The translations under genes were made by a program, and so were the position numbers. From CAWJMN01 sp963844055 (GTDB taxonomy: Bacteria > Planctomycetota > Planctomycetia > Pirellulales > Pirellulaceae): DNA of 64,000 nucleotides. Of this stretch, positions 36,701-44,795 are shown one piece after another. The stretch spans positions 620,001-684,000 of the forward strand of contig CAWJMN010000001.1 of the NCBI GenBank assembly GCA_963844055.1. The letters are read 5' to 3'. Numbering within the stretch: position 1 is the first letter of the stretch; every line of letters begins with the position of its first letter. The notes under the pieces were generated by a model that saw nothing but the letters and a program-made list of their open reading frames with translations, made no database searches and was not told the DNA's origin.

Positions 36701-36788
36701 GTTCTCGGAAAACGATGTTCGCGATCTTGTGGGATACCTCTCTGGCCCAAAGCAAGTTCCTCTGCCAACGGCAGAAGCAGGTAAGTAA
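33771..36788 (+). CDS. PVC-type giant c-type cytochrome with beta-propeller (TIGR02604-like)
   Basis: 1005 residues. N-terminal signal-like segment (ALALQAVRGLIAPALAVVSCLP), then a propeller of the planctomycete membrane-bound dehydrogenase type: FDDAGRMWVVECMSYP, VVILEDTDRDGKADK, GVWLCATPNLLFIPD. The middle, about residues 440-850, has HEAT-like helical repeats. The C-terminus carries one CASCH heme site near residue 870 (NCASCHTLFDDGGKIGPELTG) and the SMMPEGILREFSENDVRDLVGYLSG ending of TIGR02603. Likely periplasmic or surface; donor and substrate unknown. It ends at a strong bidirectional terminator. Confidence 0.92.
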   Translation: MHRDWNFPALALQAVRGLIAPALAVVSCLPLNAADLPQAPIPATEATKHFALEKGFSATLFAGEPQTSQPIAFTFDDAGRMWVVECMSYPNWNGPRKDRVVILEDTDRDGKADKRTVFFDQGMNLTGIEVGFGGVWLCATPNLLFIPDANHDDKPDGEPVIKLDGWDLKAKHNVFSALRWGPDGWLYGCNGILSNSSVGKPGTPEEQRTKLNCSVWRYHPTRESFEVVMTGTTNPWGVDYDDLGQIFSTNCVIEHLWHAIPGSHQKRMFGQDLTPYTYSLMDTVADHIHWGGGHWTEARGGEKHDSAGGGHAHSGAAIYLSHHFPAEYRNRMFLCNIHGNRVNQDALVRHGSGYVAKHAPDFMNANDPWFRGVAVQQGPEGGMYVSDWCDTGECHNYDIADQRNGRIYRVLYENKADKISDLSKLSSLELAKLQTNDNDWIVRHARRLLQERAIAAPLDQDVVKAITTIVQDKQLATPKRLRGMWALHCIGADNGPLLTSLLEDSDEVVRAWSVRLIGQDPAKTKSLGATITALAQKEPTAWARLELAAHLQRSSGEDRWLLAEALAKQAADAGDIRVQQMIWYGLEPLVTADPHRALKLASQSPLPLVRQLVARRLVDRPAPEQVAQGLDEVLHAVAAAEDVAVREDLLTGLLTTFTGLRKMAMPAQWPALYKRLLAVNSEKLEERSTRLAILFGDETAMKLLGERAKNTSVAAEKRIAAIEVLIDAHAAGTTEILLDLIMDPNVGSAALRGVGFFSDAKIPATVLGLYDKLPKEQRGSAISALSNRADFAGQLLSAIGDGKIPRADLTAYHVAQLNALNNPAVNAQIQAVWGQVRGTSAERQALVASYKAKLTDEVLSKADASHGRAIFRKNCASCHTLFDDGGKIGPELTGSQRTNLDYILSNVLDPSAVVAKDYQLTLIQTDDGRVLTGIVKQESDLTVSLQTTTQLVQIAKTEIENRSQQQLSMMPEGILREFSENDVRDLVGYLSGPKQVPLPTAEAGK

Positions 36789-36813
36789 TCGTTTGATCAA
36801 CTTACGGGCTGGA

Positions 36814-36872
36814 TAAAAAAGCTCCGGCGTGCTGACAAGTAATCCTTGCTGGCACGCCGGAGTTGTTTTTTT
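36814..36872. terminator. Bidirectional terminator
   Basis: GCTCCGGCGTGC pairs with GCACGCCGGAGT after an A tract, with a T tract on the far side, so both the cytochrome gene (plus) and the SGNH hydrolase gene (minus) can end here. Confidence 0.85.
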
Positions 36873-36904
36873 GTGAGCTGGTATTCGCAGCGATATTGCG
36901 CTGA

Positions 36905-38074
36905 CTATTTGGACTTAACAAATAGGTCAAGCACGATCTGGGCATACAGCCGATGGCCGAAGTCATTGGGGTGGTTTACCCCATTGCCCGTGAGGTCGAA
37001 ATCACGCTTCTTCGAGAGCAGCTTTTCCCATAGCGTGGTCATGTCCGCTACCGCAACCCCTGGCTTGGCTTGTGCAAAAAGCACTTCACGATACTTGGGG
37101 AACATCTCACGTGGCGAATGGGTCCAGTTTTCGTTCCCCAGCATCGTCGAAACCAAGATGATTTCACTTTCTGGCAACGCCTTTTGAAACAGGCCGATCA
37201 GCTTAGTGATCTCTTCCTCGTACAACTTTGGATTGCGCCGCCCTACATCATTCATGCCGTAAGCGATGATGATCAGGTCTGGCTTATGTTCAATGAGCTT
37301 TTCTGCATCATTGATGCCATTGGTGGTGGCCCAGCCGCTAATCGCGCGGTTGTGATGATGTACCGTGGTTCCGAACCGTTTGGCAAGTTCACCCGCCACC
37401 AGATTGGAATAGGGAGGCTGATCGGGCGTGGCATGGGTATACGCAGAAGCATTGTATCCCGCCGAGATGCTGTCGCCGCTAACACCGATGGTAAGGGGCT
37501 GCTTATCGGCCAGCCGTTTCATCGTTTTAGGCAAGCTTCCTCGCGTGCTGTTGGGGGTAAAGAACTGGGCGGTATTTTCTTTGGTGCGGTAGGTGACTTC
37601 GATCTGCTGATCGTGAAACCAATGGGCATTGTCAAACAGCACGTGCCGCGTCGCATTACCTGCCTTATGCGGCAGAGACCGAGGCGCCCCTGGCATTGGA
37701 TAGAGTTCCTCTTGCGAAAGCGTGGGTAACTTGCTTCCCGGCAGAACGATCAAGCCACCGGCCTTTTCGTCCCAGCGAAAGTCCTTGTCTGCTTCATAGG
37801 TCTGCTTGCCATCTGCGGATTTGACAGAAATGATCTCACTGGGGGTAAACAGCAACTTTCCTACGGCCAGGCCTTTGGCCTCGGTCCGAAAGAAGATCAA
37901 GCTTTCACCGTAGATCACTTCGCCCGCCCAAAATGGGGCTTCGATATGCATTCCCGCCAATTCTTTGGCATCGGGAATGCGAGTGACAGGATTTTGGGCC
38001 AGCAAGTATGCCCCCCCTGATCCCCAGATCGCCCATGCCAGCGCCGCGATGCGCATACCACTAAGTAGCTTCAT
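36905..38074 (-). CDS. Secreted SGNH/GDSL-type hydrolase
   Basis: 389 residues from the ATG at 38074, with AGGA 8 bases upstream. Signal peptide: residues 1-26 (LSGMRIAALAWAIWGSGGAYLLAQ). The SGNH signature is GVSGDSISAGYNASAY (Ser), AISGW (Gly), YGMNDVG (Asn) and HPNDFGHRLYA (Asp/His). N-terminal region of about 150 residues is a beta-sandwich. Planctomycete members act as sugar deacetylases or esterases on polysaccharides; substrate here is unknown. It is the last of three genes reading fucose-isomerase-like, SDR, SGNH. Confidence 0.86.
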   Translation of the reverse strand: MKLLSGMRIAALAWAIWGSGGAYLLAQNPVTRIPDAKELAGMHIEAPFWAGEVIYGESLIFFRTEAKGLAVGKLLFTPSEIISVKSADGKQTYEADKDFRWDEKAGGLIVLPGSKLPTLSQEELYPMPGAPRSLPHKAGNATRHVLFDNAHWFHDQQIEVTYRTKENTAQFFTPNSTRGSLPKTMKRLADKQPLTIGVSGDSISAGYNASAYTHATPDQPPYSNLVAGELAKRFGTTVHHHNRAISGWATTNGINDAEKLIEHKPDLIIIAYGMNDVGRRNPKLYEEEITKLIGLFQKALPESEIILVSTMLGNENWTHSPREMFPKYREVLFAQAKPGVAVADMTTLWEKLLSKKRDFDLTGNGVNHPNDFGHRLYAQIVLDLFVKSK

Positions 38075-38128
38075 TGTTGATCCTGTCATCCTGAAAGGGA
38101 GAGCCATCAAAAAGTCGCCAGCGTGCAA

Positions 38129-38863
38129 CTAGCCACGTCCGACGTAGTCTTGTTCGGAAGGAAGCACGATCGCTTCCAGCATTTCCACATGCGGAGGAAG
38201 CACCGCCATGCACAGCACCACTTCGGCCACATCCGCACTGGCCATCATCGGTTCCTGATCTTCGATCTTGCCGGAAGTGGCTCGTCGTTCTACCAGGATG
38301 TTGCCCGGATTGACGACGCCGCACGTCACGCCATAGGCACGTCCTTCTAAGGCGGTCACTTGCGTAAGCCCCCACAATCCATGCTTCGAAGCAGCGTACG
38401 GCCCCGATTGTGGCCGCACCCGTTGCCCCGCGATTGAGCCAATGTTGATGATACGCCCGCTTCGCTTCGGCTTCATCCGTTGCAGGGCACTTCGTGTGCA
38501 CAAGAACGGCGCGGTCAGATTGGTGGCAATCACTTTGTTCCAGTCGGCCAGTGACAACTCTTCCAGCCGAGCACCTTCAAAGGTTCCAGCATTATTCACC
38601 AGCAGGTCGATTCGCCCAAGCTTACTATCAATGGCAGCAAACAGGGCGGTCACTTCAGACTCCTGGGTTACATCGGCCTGCCATGCAATCGCTTCACTGC
38701 CGCTCAGTTCGCGGCATTCTTTGGCAACCGCTTCCACTTCTGTAATCGTGCGCGAAGTCAAAAAAAGAGCGGCCCCTTCTTTGGCAAAAGCCAAAGCGAT
38801 CGCCTTGCCCAGCCCACGTCCTGCACCGGTTACGAGCGCAACTTTGCCACTTAGCCGACCCAT
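38129..38863 (-). CDS. Short-chain dehydrogenase/reductase (FabG-like)
   Basis: 244 residues. TGAGRGLGKAIALAF is the dinucleotide-binding loop; NNAGTFEG, the catalytic Ser in INIGSIAG and YAASKHG (Tyr-x3-Lys) are all present. Likely NAD(P)-linked reduction or oxidation of a carbonyl or alcohol; a sugar-oxidising role fits the neighbours but is not proven. Lies 79 bases after the terminator-bearing spacer that follows the isomerase-like gene, and 54 bases before the SGNH start. Confidence 0.9.
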   Translation of the reverse strand: MGRLSGKVALVTGAGRGLGKAIALAFAKEGAALFLTSRTITEVEAVAKECRELSGSEAIAWQADVTQESEVTALFAAIDSKLGRIDLLVNNAGTFEGARLEELSLADWNKVIATNLTAPFLCTRSALQRMKPKRSGRIINIGSIAGQRVRPQSGPYAASKHGLWGLTQVTALEGRAYGVTCGVVNPGNILVERRATSGKIEDQEPMMASADVAEVVLCMAVLPPHVEMLEAIVLPSEQDYVGRG

Positions 38864-38875
38864 GAATCACCCACC

Positions 38876-38911
38876 TAAGAAAGAAGGGGCGGCTTTTCGA
38901 TGGGCCGCCCC
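38876..38911 (-). terminator. Terminator after the fucose-isomerase-like gene
   Basis: GGGGCGGC pairs with GCCGCCCC with a 10-base loop and a TTCTTTCTT tail on the minus strand. It separates the isomerase-like gene from the SDR gene, so these may not be a single operon. Confidence 0.75.
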
Positions 38912-38942
38912 GTGGTTCACTTTTCCAAGAGATGCAATCCGC

Positions 38943-40610
38943 TTAGCCCCAAGGCTTGCCATCTCGGTTTGTGCCGCACAAGCAAACTTCCATCCCCAGT
39001 TCCTTGGCCATGGCCGCTTTCGCCATCATCGCCTTGTCAGCAGCTTCGGCCGAGTCAGCGTAAGCCACTTGAATGTGATTGGCCTTGTGCCGAGCCATCA
39101 TTTGATCCCGCGTTACGCCATAAGTAACGGCGTGCATGATTGGCCATTGGGGCGTGGTTGCATCCCAGCGACGCTGGGTCTCATCGGCGGGAAGCGTAAC
39201 CACTTCCGCGCGACCGAGGTCCATCTTTAGCTTGTCGTTTTCGACAAAGATGCGTGACCAAATGATCTCGCCCGGACGAGAAATCCCCTTTAGCGTTCCG
39301 CCGCCACTGGGGAAGTACATCGCCGGTTGCCGTTCGCTCGAAGCACCAGCCCAGCCGTTAACAAAATGGGCGGGAGGAGCCGAACCGCTAATCAGGAACA
39401 CCCAAACATAATCGCTAACGCTGCCGCTGGCATCAACGTCTCCCCAGCGTAAATCATGCAACGTGTTTTCGACTGGCTGACCCATCGCCCGGTGGACGCG
39501 ATACGTCATCAGGCCATCAAGGCCCGCGCACTCATCCACTTCATTGAAGTGTGGCAGGGGTTCGCCGGCGTATAATGTTCGGCTGCCATCACGGCTCTTC
39601 ACCGGAGGACGTTCCGAATTGTTAAGCGTTCCTTCGACCAAGTCACTCGCAGGTAGCAGGTCTTTGAGCCCTTGCTGATACTGAATGCCAATGGTGTGAC
39701 AACCAAAGTCATCGGCTAGGCGGACCGCAGCAATGTACATCTTGCATTGCAGTAAGATTTGGGCGTCAGTCAGATGCTCTTCATGCTTTGGCCCCGTCAC
39801 AAACTTGAGGCCGCGCTCTTCCATCCAGTTGCGAACGCCCGTCGCTTCGGCATCGCTCACTTGCGTTGTTTCAAAGTACAGTGCCGATTGGCTTAGTCGC
39901 TCTTTGTACACGCCAGTGGCATGCAGCAAATGATCGGGAATGATCGCGTTGTACATTCCCATGCAACCTTCGTCAAAGACACCCATAATCGCCTTTTGCG
40001 ATTGCAGTTCCTTGGCCAAGGCCGACCCCAGCTTTCGCTCTGCCGAGGGGACCTTCACATCGTCCAGGCAAACTACATGGTCGGTCTTGTGCTTGATCTT
40101 GCCCTTGCGAAGCCACTTGTCCAGTTGCGAGCGGAAAGCTTCACTGCTGAAGTCTTCGCTCCAAAGGGTAGAGTACTTCACGCCCGCTTTGGTAAGCGAA
40201 CCATTGAGGTTCAGCATCCCCACCAGTCCTGGCCAAGTTCCGGACCAATTTGCCACCGTAAGGATCGGGCCACGGTGCGAGCAAAGTCCTGCCAAAATAT
40301 GGTGCGAGTATTGCCACACCGCTTCGGCCACAATCAGCGGCGCATCGGGATCGATCGATTCAAAGATCTTCATCCCTTCCTTCTGCGAGCTAATGAAGCC
40401 GTGCTTCTGCTCTTCGCAGTAGCTGTGAGCGCGCGACAGGCGATGCCCGCATGCCTCCACGGCCAAGGCGAGTTGCTCTTCCATCGCATCTTGAGCAGCC
40501 CAGCACTTTTGATTCGCGGAAAGTCGCAGGTCGCCGTTGGCAATCAGAACCACTTCACGGCGTTTGGCTTTGGGGCGACGAGGGACAGAAGGAAGCAGAT
40601 ACTCGGTCAT
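38943..40610 (-). CDS. Sugar-isomerase-like protein (annotated as fucose isomerase in relatives)
   Basis: 555 residues from the ATG at 40610 (MTEYLLPSVPRRPKAKRR). Resembles the L-fucose/L-arabinose isomerase fold: VANWSGTWPGLVGMLNLNGSL, LSQSALYFETTQVSD and a late RIFVENDKLKMDLGRAEVV. Metal ligands cannot be assigned by eye. It lies on its own transcript, upstream of SDR and SGNH genes, which together suggest a sugar acid or deoxysugar pathway. Confidence in substrate is low. A promoter region of about 400 bases separates it from mtnA. Confidence 0.6.
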   Translation of the reverse strand: MTEYLLPSVPRRPKAKRREVVLIANGDLRLSANQKCWAAQDAMEEQLALAVEACGHRLSRAHSYCEEQKHGFISSQKEGMKIFESIDPDAPLIVAEAVWQYSHHILAGLCSHRGPILTVANWSGTWPGLVGMLNLNGSLTKAGVKYSTLWSEDFSSEAFRSQLDKWLRKGKIKHKTDHVVCLDDVKVPSAERKLGSALAKELQSQKAIMGVFDEGCMGMYNAIIPDHLLHATGVYKERLSQSALYFETTQVSDAEATGVRNWMEERGLKFVTGPKHEEHLTDAQILLQCKMYIAAVRLADDFGCHTIGIQYQQGLKDLLPASDLVEGTLNNSERPPVKSRDGSRTLYAGEPLPHFNEVDECAGLDGLMTYRVHRAMGQPVENTLHDLRWGDVDASGSVSDYVWVFLISGSAPPAHFVNGWAGASSERQPAMYFPSGGGTLKGISRPGEIIWSRIFVENDKLKMDLGRAEVVTLPADETQRRWDATTPQWPIMHAVTYGVTRDQMMARHKANHIQVAYADSAEAADKAMMAKAAMAKELGMEVCLCGTNRDGKPWG

Positions 40611-41019
40611 GGTGAAAACCCTCTTCAAATCGGTAGCAGTCAATTCGTCGCTGCAAGGTTGCAAAGTCAAAGGTGCAAATCAGCCAGCCATGGGCATTGC
40701 CTCAAGGCGGCGATACCATCCCCGTCGTTCGGAATGGCAACCCTTTTCAGGAAAACAAAAAGTGACTCCTAGTTTAATAGACCAGCGTCCGGCTCAGGAG
40801 TTATCGTCTCGATTTTTGCCCCCTTTTTTGCAGCAATAAGGGACTTTGGGCCGCTCGCTCCCCCCCAAGAACAAAAACGCCCCTTTTGCTAGGATAGACG
40901 TGCGACAGAAACGGCGGTTTTTGTCTTTGACAGGTTCCATAATGGTGAGAATTTTCCCGCAACGAGCCTGAACTTTCCATTCGCAGGTTGAGCCTTTAAT
41001 CGCAGCAAGTGAAGAGACC
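40611..41019. other. Long promoter region between divergent genes
   Basis: About 410 bases between the isomerase-like gene and mtnA. It includes G/C runs around 40857-40866 (CCCCCC) and T-rich strings near 40820. No defined operator. Confidence 0.4.
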
Positions 41020-42084
41020 ATGAAGAAGCAGGCTGTTGAGACGATGCGCTGGGTTGGTGGCGCGGATGGTCATCTGGTTTTGGTAGATCAAACCGAGCTT
41101 CCGCTGGCCCTGCTCGAGCGTGAATGCCGCGCCGTCGAAACGGTTTGGGAAGCCATTAAGCAGCTGCGTGTACGTGGCGCCCCTGCCATTGGGATTTCGG
41201 CCGCTTACGGCGTGATCGTTGGTCTGCAAACCCTGCCTGCGAATGCTTCGGAGGCAGCATTCTTCGACCGCCTCAAAACAGTGGTTGATTATTTGGCTGC
41301 CAGTCGGCCCACGGCCGTGAATCTTTTCTGGGCACTCGATCGGATGCACCGCGTGGGGACTTCCCTGCGTGGCACGTTGTCTTCTGCGGATCTGCATCAG
41401 CGATTGCTGGAAGAGGCCAAGTCCATCCATGAAGAAGACCGTGCCTTGTGCCATGCGATCGGCCGCCATGGTGCTACGCTGCTTCAGCCAGGGATGGGAG
41501 TCCTTACCCATTGCAATGCTGGCGGCCTAGCGACGGCCGAGTACGGCACAGCGCTCTCCGTTTTCTTCACCGCCCAGGACCAAGGCAAGCCACCCCATGT
41601 TTTTGTGGATGAGACCCGCCCGCTATTGCAGGGTGCGCGTCTAACGGCCTGGGAACTTGCCCAGCGAGGCATTCGGGCCACGCTCATCTGCGATTCGATG
41701 GCTGCTCAGGTCATGCGTGAAGGCAAGGTGCAGGCGGTCATTGTTGGCGCGGATCGTATTACGGCCAACGGCGATACGGCCAACAAGATTGGCACCTATA
41801 GTGTGGCCGTCTTGGCCCACGCCCATAGCATTCCGTTTTACGTGGCTGCTCCTACGACGACGTTTGACCTCACCCTGGAGAGCGGCGACCTCATTCCGAT
41901 CGAACAACGGGCTGCGGAGGAAATCACTGCCGGCTTTGGCCGACGGACCGCGCCAGAGGGTATTGAAGTTTACAACCCAGCGTTTGACGTGACGCCCGCG
42001 CGTCTCATTCGCGCCATCATCACTGAAAAGGGCTTGATCGATCCTGTCGATGCAGCAACGATCAAGCGGGTTTTGTCTAGCTAA
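41020..42084 (+). CDS. mtnA: S-methyl-5-thioribose-1-phosphate isomerase
   Basis: 354 residues, normal. VRGAPAIGISAAYG near residue 56 and THCNAGGLATAEYGTAL hold the conserved substrate loop and catalytic Cys; GADRITANGDTANKIGTY carries the catalytic Asp. Isomerises methylthioribose-1-phosphate to methylthioribulose-1-phosphate in methionine salvage. The remaining mtn genes are not in the window. Met at residue 9 (METMRW region) is a possible alternative start. A TPR gene follows 38 bases later. Confidence 0.95.
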   Translation: MKKQAVETMRWVGGADGHLVLVDQTELPLALLERECRAVETVWEAIKQLRVRGAPAIGISAAYGVIVGLQTLPANASEAAFFDRLKTVVDYLAASRPTAVNLFWALDRMHRVGTSLRGTLSSADLHQRLLEEAKSIHEEDRALCHAIGRHGATLLQPGMGVLTHCNAGGLATAEYGTALSVFFTAQDQGKPPHVFVDETRPLLQGARLTAWELAQRGIRATLICDSMAAQVMREGKVQAVIVGADRITANGDTANKIGTYSVAVLAHAHSIPFYVAAPTTTFDLTLESGDLIPIEQRAAEEITAGFGRRTAPEGIEVYNPAFDVTPARLIRAIITEKGLIDPVDAATIKRVLSS

Positions 42085-42122
42085 TCGATTTGTGACCCCA
42101 ATAAATAGAAGGTAGTTTTACT

Positions 42123-42461
42123 ATGCCAACCATCGACGAACTTTATAAAGAATCGGAAACCCTCAAGCGCGCTGGCAAGTACGAAGAAGCGATTGCTGTG
42201 CTCGATCAAGTCTTGGCGCAGGATGAAACCCATGTGTTGTCGCACTTGGCCTTGGCGGTGATGCTGGGCAAGGTCGGCCGCCATGCGGACGCCGTAAAGC
42301 ATGCAGAACGTGCCGTAGAGCTCGAGCCAAAAGACACGTTCAACTTCACCGCGCTGAGCGTTACCTATCAACGGGCGTTTGAAGCGACCCAAGATCGCAC
42401 GTTCATTTACAAAGCGGAAGAAGCCAAAGCCCGCAGCGCCCAAGGCCAATGGCAACGCTAG
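42123..42461 (+). CDS. TPR-containing small protein
   Basis: 112 residues, about three tetratricopeptide-type helical hairpins (YKESETLKRAGKYEEAIAVLDQVL, AVMLGKVGRHADAVKHAERAVELEPKDT). Soluble, no signal. AGAAGG lies about 10 bases upstream of the ATG. It follows mtnA by 38 bases and may be co-transcribed. A scaffold or chaperone-like role is inference. Confidence 0.8.
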   Translation: MPTIDELYKESETLKRAGKYEEAIAVLDQVLAQDETHVLSHLALAVMLGKVGRHADAVKHAERAVELEPKDTFNFTALSVTYQRAFEATQDRTFIYKAEEAKARSAQGQWQR

Positions 42462-42486
42462 TTTACTTAATAGTTCCCTCAAAGCC

Positions 42487-42860
42487 GGTCGCCTCAGCTT
42501 CCGGCCCTCCCTCCGTGTGCCTCAATCTTGCGTAGCACCGGTTCTTGAACCGGTGTGGCCGCAGGCACTGGGAGGTCTTCCAGCAGCTCGCTTGGCCCTT
42601 CTCCCGTAGGTCACGGCCGTAAGGCCTGACAACAATCTGGCCGTCCTCCGCCAAGTAGACGCGTGCATCTTGCCACGTCCTAGTGCGTGTTCCATCCTCG
42701 CTTATCGCTTTCGTTTTCTGCCCTTCTCCTGTACGTCATGGTTCACCCTGACAGCGCCATCCGCTTCGCTTCTCCACGCATTTTCAGAGCCGGAAGCGTC
42801 AGCGACGGCCCTCCCCCCCCGTGTGCCTCAAGGTTGGGCATCACCGGTTCTTACACTCGA
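42487..42860. repeat. Composite intergenic repeat, copies 1a and 1b
   Basis: Two partial copies of a modular repeat. Module Y (about 42540-42680) includes GGAGGTCTTCC, CCCTTCTCCCGTAGGTCA and GGCCGTAAGGCCTGACAACA. Module X (about 42740-42852) includes GGTTCACCCTGACAGC, ATTTTCAGAGCCGGAAGC and CCGTGTGCCTCAA. The same order occurs intact at 44948-45220. Short matches such as CCGTGTGCCTCAA occur three times in the window. Confidence 0.75.
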
Positions 42861-42867
42861 AATGCGG

Positions 42868-43449
42868 TTAGACGGACGTTTTTCTCACAGTTCCAATTAG
42901 CAAGAAGATCGCACTAAAAATACACATCGCATGGATAATCTCGGTGGTCTTCCACAAAGAATAACCTCCAGCGCCAATGCCCATGTAATAAAAATAATTG
43001 CATGACAGGAACACTAAGAGCGTCAGTATTGGTGGTGTAAGGATCATTGCCGTGGCACTTTTGATCCGTAACACCTTCCAATATTTTCTAAAGCAGAGAA
43101 TTGCAGCATACGAAAGCCCGCAGGCAATAGCAAAATCCGTTAAGGCAGCAAAGACAATCCAGACAACTGAATTTGGCTGTCGCCCTGGAACAACCGCGAG
43201 TGATATGGACTCGAGTCGGACAATGCGAAGTGGCCAGCCAATGTAGATTTCTCCATTTTCTAATTCTATGTTTCCGACTTTTCTTTCTGCTACTGGAAGC
43301 ATCAGTCGCTCCTCAATTTCGCAAAACCCACTCGTGCTTAGACTGCGCATGGCAACAGCAGCAATGATTATCGCAAAAGCGGTAATGCCTAGAAATTTAG
43401 TCGGCCTAACTGTGGAATCAATGGAACCACTGGCAAGATTGTCCTGCAT
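42868..43449 (-). CDS. Hypothetical multi-pass membrane protein (low-GC island)
   Basis: 193 residues from the ATG at 43449 (MQDNLASGSIDSTVRPTK), chosen for GGTGAC upstream; a TTG further upstream extends the frame. Four or so hydrophobic helices (LGITAFAIIIAAVAM, VVWIVFAALTDFAIACGLSY, AMILTPPILTLLVFLSCNYFYYM, AMCIFSAIFLLIGTV). No known domain. Base content is visibly lower in G+C than flanking genes. It is 39 bases downstream of its partner and in the same orientation. No homolog was recognised. Confidence 0.6.
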   Translation of the reverse strand: MQDNLASGSIDSTVRPTKFLGITAFAIIIAAVAMRSLSTSGFCEIEERLMLPVAERKVGNIELENGEIYIGWPLRIVRLESISLAVVPGRQPNSVVWIVFAALTDFAIACGLSYAAILCFRKYWKVLRIKSATAMILTPPILTLLVFLSCNYFYYMGIGAGGYSLWKTTEIIHAMCIFSAIFLLIGTVRKTSV

Positions 43450-43523
43450 GTCTGTCACCGCAAACGGAGTTTTTCCTCGAAACAACTTTTAAAGGAAGTG
43501 TCATCGAAAACATGAATGACCTG

Positions 43524-44795
43524 TTATTCGGGGGCCTCATCAAGTTCCACAATCTCATGCGTGATATCACAAGATGGAAGTCTGCTTTTCAGCTTTTGCA
43601 TCCCCGATTTCGAAATATTCGCGAAATGCAGGTCGAGTTGTCGCAAACCCTTAAAGCGAGATAAGTGATCAATACTCCTGTCGGAAAGCGATCGACCGTC
43701 AAGACTTAGTACTCGCAAGTTATCGCAGGGGAGTAGGTGCTCAAGGTTGTCGTCATCAAGGCCTTGACCTTCGAGACTTAAGACTTCCAAATACCGACAC
43801 TTCGAGAGTTCTTTTAGAAGCTCAGGGTTCCCACATTCCGGGCCTTGCAGGTGGAACTCTTGAAGGAACGGAACGGACTGTAGATATTTCCAATCAACGG
43901 AAGAAGGGACTGTTGTACGGAGTTCGATGTGATTTATCCGGTACCATCCGTCGAGGGAGCGATAAAAATATGCGAAAAGGCCAGTGTCGTTTACCATGTC
44001 GCGCCACAGTCTTCCGGGGAGCATTTTTACATTGCCAACGACTACTGACTCGTTAAAGAGTTGCCCCTGATTTTCTTCGAAATACTTCACTGCGTCTTGT
44101 TGCAACATATTGGCGCGATGTGCCATTCCAATAAGTCCGAAAAGTATCGATGCCAAAGTGGAGCTTGTCAGCACTGCTGCAAGGCTAAACTGTCCATCTT
44201 TCAATCGCGAGTGTCGTTTGAGAAAATCTCCCGTTGTGCTCAAGATCCAGTAGACCCATGCCAACGCCGCCAGCCAAACAATCACCTCGGATATATCATG
44301 AAACAGATACAACAAGTGCTCCAGCCAAGTCGCCTGAAAAGAGAAAAACTCTGGATCGTATATTAAAATGCTAAGAGTAAGAAATGCCGAGAGGACTGCG
44401 GCCTTTCGGAGTTGATATGTGTTGCAGGCAGTACTGAATCTTTTTGCAAAAACGGAAATCGCACTTGAATAACATAGGGCAATCGTGAAATCGACCGTCG
44501 CATAGAAATAGGGAAGCCAGCCAGCGTCATGGTACCAATGAGTTTGGCATGGCCAACCGTCAACCATTCCGAGGCCTGAGGGAGGCGAAAAAACCCCGGT
44601 CGGGCCTGGGAAACCGAACGGCTTCAGTGCAGACAATAACCACTGTTGATCGAGGTTTAGCATCGCGTGAGCCATCATCGCGATGATGAATGTCGATATT
44701 TCGACCCGAGAAAAATGCTTCGTATATTTTCCCTTATGTCGCTTGCAACGGCATTTTGCAAACGAGGTGTAGCCTACAATCCAAGCGCGTTGCAA
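43524..44795 (-). CDS. Hypothetical membrane protein with leucine-rich-repeat C-terminus (low-GC island)
   Basis: 423 residues if started at TTG 44795, 384 from an inner ATG at 44678; no ribosome site decides. Residues to about 235 hold five or six hydrophobic segments (FTIALCYSSAISVFA, AAVLSAFLTLSILIYD, IVWLAALAWVYWILS, LTSSTLASILFGLIG). The final 150 residues have leucine-rich repeats (LEVLSLEGQGLDDDNLEHLLPCDNLRVLSL...LSDRSIDHL). Low-GC like its partner gene. A 60-base sample at 44401 has 25 G+C against 38 in a 60-base sample of mtnA. Membrane-anchored LRR proteins of this kind are frequent in planctomycetes; role unknown. Confidence 0.65.
   Translation of the reverse strand: MQRAWIVGYTSFAKCRCKRHKGKYTKHFSRVEISTFIIAMMAHAMLNLDQQWLLSALKPFGFPGPTGVFSPPSGLGMVDGWPCQTHWYHDAGWLPYFYATVDFTIALCYSSAISVFAKRFSTACNTYQLRKAAVLSAFLTLSILIYDPEFFSFQATWLEHLLYLFHDISEVIVWLAALAWVYWILSTTGDFLKRHSRLKDGQFSLAAVLTSSTLASILFGLIGMAHRANMLQQDAVKYFEENQGQLFNESVVVGNVKMLPGRLWRDMVNDTGLFAYFYRSLDGWYRINHIELRTTVPSSVDWKYLQSVPFLQEFHLQGPECGNPELLKELSKCRYLEVLSLEGQGLDDDNLEHLLPCDNLRVLSLDGRSLSDRSIDHLSRFKGLRQLDLHFANISKSGMQKLKSRLPSCDITHEIVELDEAPE

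Noticed and set aside
39921..40772. 283-codon plus-strand open frame
   Set aside because: Antisense to the isomerase-like gene; no start signal and Arg/Gln/His-rich shadow sequence.
42670..42917. Two plus-strand frames of about 76 codons over the repeat
   Set aside because: They read through non-coding repeat sequence and into the antisense of the membrane protein gene.
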